From NCBI RefSeq assembly GCF_013408335.1, contig NZ_JACBZR010000001.1, forward strand, positions 3,511,501-3,575,500: DNA of 64,000 bases, given 5' to 3'. Below, piece by piece: positions 60,739 through 64,000 of the stretch (positions are counted from its first letter, which is position 1; each line of letters starts with the position of its first letter). The notes beneath the pieces are model-generated. The model had not been told where the DNA came from. It saw nothing but the letters and a program-made list of their open reading frames with translations, and ran no database searches. Source of the DNA: Nocardioides panzhihuensis. GTDB lineage: Bacteria > Actinomycetota > Actinomycetes > Propionibacteriales > Nocardioidaceae. A program made the translations under genes and the position numbers.

Positions 60739-62889
60739 TCAGCGCTTCAGGTCGAAGCGGTCGTTCTCCATGACCTTGACCCACGCCTTGACGAAGTCGT
60801 TGACGAACTTCTCCTTGGCGTCGGCGCCGGCGTAGAGCTCAGCGATGGCGCGGAGCTCGGAGTTGGCACCGAAGACCAGGTCGACGCGCGAGCCGACCCA
60901 GCCGTTGGTGCTGGTGTAGGTCGACTCGTCGGCGGACGGGGTCCACTGCTGGTCGTAGTCGAGCAGGTTGACGAAGAAGTCGTTCGTCAGCGCGCCCGGG
61001 GCCTTGGTGAAGACACCGAGGTCGGAGCCGTCCCAGTTGTTGCCGATCACGCGCAGGCCGCCGGTGAGGACGGTCGCCTCCGGGGCGGAGAGGCTCAGGA
61101 GGTTGGCGCGGTCGATGAACAGGAACTCCGAGGGCAGGTTCAGGAACCCGGAGTCGTAGTTGCGGAAGCCGTCGGCGACCGGCTCGAGCCAGGCGAAGTT
61201 CTCCTCGGAGGTCTGCTCCTGGGTGGCGTCGACGCGACCGGCCGTGAACGGCACGGTCACCTCGTAGCCGGCGGCCTTCGCGGCCTGCTCGACACCCACG
61301 CCACCGGCGAGGACGAGTACGTCGGCGAAGGAGACCCCGGTCTCGGCCGCGATCTGCTCGTAGGCCGCGATGACCGGCTTGAGCTCGTCGGGCTGGTTGA
61401 CCTTCCAGGAGACCTGGGGCTCGAGGCGGATCCGGCCACCGTTGGCGCCACCGCGCTTGTCCGAGCTGCGGTAGGTGGCCGCAGCCTTCCAAGCGGTGGA
61501 GACGAGCTGCTGAGCGGTCAGACCGGACTCGGCGATCGCCTTCTTGGCAGCCGCGATCGCGGCGTCGTCGGTCGCTGCCGAACCGGTCGGGAGCGGGTCC
61601 TGCCAGTCGAGGTCCTCGGCCGGGACCTCGGCGCCGGCGTAGCGGCTCTTCGGGCCCATGTCGCGGTGGGTCAGCTTGAACCACGCGCGGGCGAAGGCGT
61701 CGGCGAACAGGGCCTGGTCGTCCTTGAAGCGGCGCGAGATCTCGCCGAACTCCGGGTCCACGCGCAGGGCGAGGTCGGAGGTGAGCATGCGCGGCTCACG
61801 CTTGCCCTCACCGTGTGCCTCGGGCACCAGGTCGGCACCGCCGTTGTTCTTCGGCTTCCACTGCTTGGCGCCGGCCGGGGACTCGGTGAGCTCCCAGTCG
61901 TAGGCGTAGAGGATGTGGAAGAACTCGTTGTCCCACCGGGTCGGGTGGTAGGTCCAGGTGACCTCGAGGCCCGAGGTGACCGTGTCGGGGCCGGCACCGG
62001 TGCCGTGGCCGTTCTTCCAGCCGAGGCCCTGGTTCTCCAGCGGCGCGGCCTCCGGGTCGGGGCCGATCAGGTCGTCGGGGTGGGCGCCGTGGGTCTTGCC
62101 GAAGGTGTGGCCACCGGCGATCAGCGCGACGGTCTCCTCCGAGCTCATCCCCATCCGGCGGAAGGTCTCCTTGATGTCCACCGCGGACTTCATCGGGTCG
62201 GGCTCGCCGTTCGGGCCCTCCGGGTTGACGTAGATCAGACCCATCTGGACGGCGGCCAGCGGCGCCTGCAGGTCACGGTCGCCGGAGTAGCGCTCGTCGT
62301 CGAGCCAGACCTTCTCCGGGCCCCAGTAGACGTCGTCGTCGGCTTCCCACACGTCCTCGCGACCGCCGGAGAAGCCGAAGGTCTTCAGACCCATGGTCTC
62401 CAGCGCGACGTTGCCGACCAGCACGAACAGGTCGGCCCAGGAGAGCGACTGACCGTACTTGGCCTTGACCGGCCACAGCAGACGGCGGCCCTTGTCGAGG
62501 GAGACGTTGTCGGGCCAGGAGTTGAGCGGCGCGAAGCGCTGCTGACCGCTGCCGGCGCCACCGCGGCCGTCGTGGCTGCGGTAGGTGCCCGAGGCGTGCC
62601 ACGCCAGGCGGATCATGAACGGGCCATAGTTGCCGAAGTCGGCCGGCCACCAGTCCTTGGAGTCCGTCAGGACCGCGGCGATGTCAGCCTTGACGGCGTT
62701 CAGGTCGAGGGCCTCGAAGGCCGTCTTGTAGTCGAAGTCGGGGTCGACCGGGTTGGCCGCGGGGTGATGCTTGGCCAAGATCTTCAGGTTGAGCTTGTTG
62801 GGCCACCATTCCTGGTTGGCGCTGCCGACGGTCGGGTGAACGCGGCCGGCGTTCATGACCGGGCACTTGCTCACGGACTCTTCTGACAT
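60739..62889 (-). CDS. katG: Catalase-peroxidase
   Basis: 716 residues. The distal site is [12 protein letters not shown] with Arg94, Trp97 and His98; [11 protein letters not shown] and [16 protein letters not shown] supply the Tyr and Met of the Met-Tyr-Trp cross-link (about Tyr219, Met245). The proximal haem histidine is in [10 protein letters not shown] (about His260). The enzyme dismutates H2O2 and acts as a broad peroxidase. It follows furA by 25 nt and is repressed by it in related bacteria. Confidence 0.98.
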   Translation of the reverse strand: MSEESVSKCPVMNAGRVHPTVGSANQEWWPNKLNLKILAKHHPAANPVDPDFDYKTAFEALDLNAVKADIAAVLTDSKDWWPADFGNYGPFMIRLAWHASGTYRSHDGRGGAGSGQQRFAPLNSWPDNVSLDKGRRLLWPVKAKYGQSLSWADLFVLVGNVALETMGLKTFGFSGGREDVWEADDDVYWGPEKVWLDDERYSGDRDLQAPLAAVQMGLIYVNPEGPNGEPDPMKSAVDIKETFRRMGMSSEETVALIAGGHTFGKTHGAHPDDLIGPDPEAAPLENQGLGWKNGHGTGAGPDTVTSGLEVTWTYHPTRWDNEFFHILYAYDWELTESPAGAKQWKPKNNGGADLVPEAHGEGKREPRMLTSDLALRVDPEFGEISRRFKDDQALFADAFARAWFKLTHRDMGPKSRYAGAEVPAEDLDWQDPLPTGSAATDDAAIAAAKKAIAESGLTAQQLVSTAWKAAATYRSSDKRGGANGGRIRLEPQVSWKVNQPDELKPVIAAYEQIAAETGVSFADVLVLAGGVGVEQAAKAAGYEVTVPFTAGRVDATQEQTSEENFAWLEPVADGFRNYDSGFLNLPSEFLFIDRANLLSLSAPEATVLTGGLRVIGNNWDGSDLGVFTKAPGALTNDFFVNLLDYDQQWTPSADESTYTSTNGWVGSRVDLVFGANSELRAIAELYAGADAKEKFVNDFVKAWVKVMENDRFDLKR

Positions 62890-62914
62890 CAGGTTCCAAT
62901 CCTTCTTGTTCGGA

Positions 62915-63346
62915 TCACTTGCTGCGCTGGGCGGCCTGGCACTGCGGACAGGTGCCCCAGTAGATGACCTCGGCCTCGTCGACGACGAAGCCGTTGTCGT
63001 CCGACGCCGTCAAGCAGGGCGTATGGCCGACGGCGCAGTCGACGTCGGCGATGTTCCCGCAGGAACGGCAGACCACGTGGTGGTGGTTGTCCCCGACCCG
63101 GGTCTCGTAACGAGCCACCGAGCCGGAGGGCTGGATGCGGCGAACGATCCCGGCCGCCGACAGGGCGGCGAGGGAGTCGTAGACAGCTTGATGAGACACG
63201 TCCGGAAGCCGTTCGCGCACCGCGCCGAGAATGGTCTCGGTGTCGGCGTGCGCGTTCTCGGCGACAGCTCCCAGAACGGCCACTCGCGGGCGAGTGACGC
63301 GCAGGGAGGCACCTCTCAGCAGCTGCTCATAGTCCGCGTTCCCCAC
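62915..63346 (-). CDS. furA: Fur-family repressor FurA (CatR-type)
   Basis: 143 residues from GTG 63346. Winged helix: [40 protein letters not shown]. Metal/regulatory part: [17 protein letters not shown] (CxxC) and [10 protein letters not shown] (second CxxC). Gene order furA-katG is conserved in actinobacteria, where FurA loses DNA binding under oxidative stress and releases katG. A CTTGA-N5-TCAAG operator stands 22 nt before its start. Confidence 0.95.
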   Translation of the reverse strand: MGNADYEQLLRGASLRVTRPRVAVLGAVAENAHADTETILGAVRERLPDVSHQAVYDSLAALSAAGIVRRIQPSGSVARYETRVGDNHHHVVCRSCGNIADVDCAVGHTPCLTASDDNGFVVDEAEVIYWGTCPQCQAAQRSK

Positions 63347-63367
63347 ACCCCAGAGCCTACGCGAAAT

Positions 63368-63382
63368 CTTGAATGAGTCAAG
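63368..63382. promoter_or_regulatory. FurA operator/promoter
   Basis: CTTGA-ATGAG-TCAAG (63368-63382) is a perfect 5-bp-arm palindrome that overlaps the TTGACT -35-like element of furA on the minus strand. This resembles the known FurA/CatR boxes, AT-rich inverted repeats at the furA promoter. Confidence 0.6.
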
Positions 63383-63407
63383 AAACGGGAAGAGAATTTC
63401 TGGCGTC

Positions 63408-64000
63408 TCAACCGGTCTTCACGGGGTCCAGAGCTGGTCGGGTGGCGAAGCGGCCGGCCATCAGCGGGATCAGGACGGCGACGGCGAGCGGGATGACGAA
63501 CATCGAGCGTTCGCCGAAGACCTCGGCGACAGCGGCGATCAGCGAGGCGGCGGCGAGATAGCCGGCATAGTTGGCGAGGTTGACGCGGGCGATCGCCTCC
63601 TCGGCGTTGTCCGGGGAGATGTGGGCGGCGGCGACGAACGACTGCGGCGGGACCAGCGCCAGGCTGCCACCGAGGATGGCGAATCCGACCGCCGCCACGC
63701 TCCAGTGCGGGGCGGCGACGATCAGCACGAGCGCGCCGACGCCGATGACGCCGCCGATCCGGATCACCCGCTCCGCGCCGAAGCGGGCGACGAGGCGGTC
63801 ACCGGGGAGACGTACAGCCAGGAGCACCAGCTGGTACGCGGCGTAGATCGCCGGCGCGACCGCCGCCGCGGCACCCAGGCCGTCGACGACATAGATCCCG
63901 CCCCAGGCGGAGGCCGCGGAGTCGACGAACCACATCGCGAACGTCGGCACCGCGACCAGGAGGAGGGGCAGCAACGGCAGCCTGGGCCTCGGTCGTCGCG
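63408..64000 (-). CDS. MFS transporter (5' end outside window)
   Basis: The frame ends at 63408 and is open to the window edge. It shows five to six hydrophobic segments: LPLLLVAVPTFAMWFVDSAA, VAPAIYAAYQLVLLAVRLPG, IGGVIGVGALVLIVAAPHWS, GFAILGGSLALVPPQSFVAA, and AGYLAAASLIAAVAEV. The loop DRLVARFGAERVIRIGG resembles the MFS signature loop of the second half. Substrate unknown. It lies 25 nt from the Fur box, tail to head. Confidence 0.82.
   Translation of the reverse strand, partial: RRPRPRLPLLPLLLVAVPTFAMWFVDSAASAWGGIYVVDGLGAAAAVAPAIYAAYQLVLLAVRLPGDRLVARFGAERVIRIGGVIGVGALVLIVAAPHWSVAAVGFAILGGSLALVPPQSFVAAAHISPDNAEEAIARVNLANYAGYLAAASLIAAVAEVFGERSMFVIPLAVAVLIPLMAGRFATRPALDPVKTG

Overview
The window is about 69-72% GC by eye, uses almost only G/C-ending codons, and shows actinobacterial hallmarks: a furA-katG pair, a SAM-IV riboswitch, an ECF42-type sigma factor beside a DGPF/YciI protein, 13E12/DUF222 HNH genes, and the conserved order lepA ... 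rpsT-holA-comEC-comEA-degV-leuS. This fits a member of the Propionibacteriales, most likely Nocardioides or a close relative (an inference from gene content, not from a phylogeny).

Layout. 1-9.5 kb: serine hydrolase (cut by the window edge), then three ECF sigma factor/membrane-protein pairs (1540-3119, 4704-6304, 8149-9476). Between them lie an MFS exporter with a decayed ArsR regulator and a secreted family-10 glycosyl-hydrolase-like protein. 9.5-12.6 kb: kinase, cupin, Nudix, PPOX and lipoprotein genes. 12.8-20.5 kb: integrated element 1. 20.5-29.2 kb: the split 13E12 gene, two structured repeats, GNAT, lepA, a lipoprotein, YciI/ECF42 and phoD. 29.3-32.7 kb: a tandem WXG-like/metallopeptidase toxin array. 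32.7-40.7 kb: beta-propeller lipoprotein, phosphotransferase, acyl-CoA synthetase, rpsT, a 21-bp repeat array, holA and comEC. 40.7-50.5 kb: integrated element 2. 50.5-64 kb: comEA (truncated), degV, leuS with a leucine leader, lplA, a SAM-IV-controlled cysteine-desulfurase-like gene, a class A PBP, katG, furA and a partial MFS gene.

The main result is the two small serine-integrase islands. Element 1 (12837-20546, 7.7 kb, core AGGTTC) splits a DUF222/13E12 HNH endonuclease gene exactly inside its HNH motif. It carries an integrase, an excisionase-like protein, a replication-type winged-helix protein, a scaffold-like protein, a major capsid protein, a head-tail connector, an HNH nuclease and a TerS-like protein, but no portal, large terminase or tail genes. 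This is the layout of a phage satellite and resembles the mycobacterial phiRv1 element, which also uses 13E12 repeats. Element 2 (40742-50534, 9.8 kb, core CCGA) splits comEA in its helix-hairpin-helix domain and separates it from comEC. Its only recognisable virion gene is a 1090-residue tape measure protein, accompanied by tiny zinc-ribbon genes, an iteron array, a large operator-like inverted repeat and an excisionase/integrase pair. In both cases joining the flanks at the core restores one uninterrupted reading frame (434 and 300 codons), so the boundaries are well supported. One island brings head genes and no tail genes, the other a tail-length gene and no head genes.

A second point of interest is the toxin array at 29.3-32.7 kb: two near-identical WXG-type N-terminal modules are joined to diverged HExxH metallopeptidase C-termini, each followed by a small partner gene.
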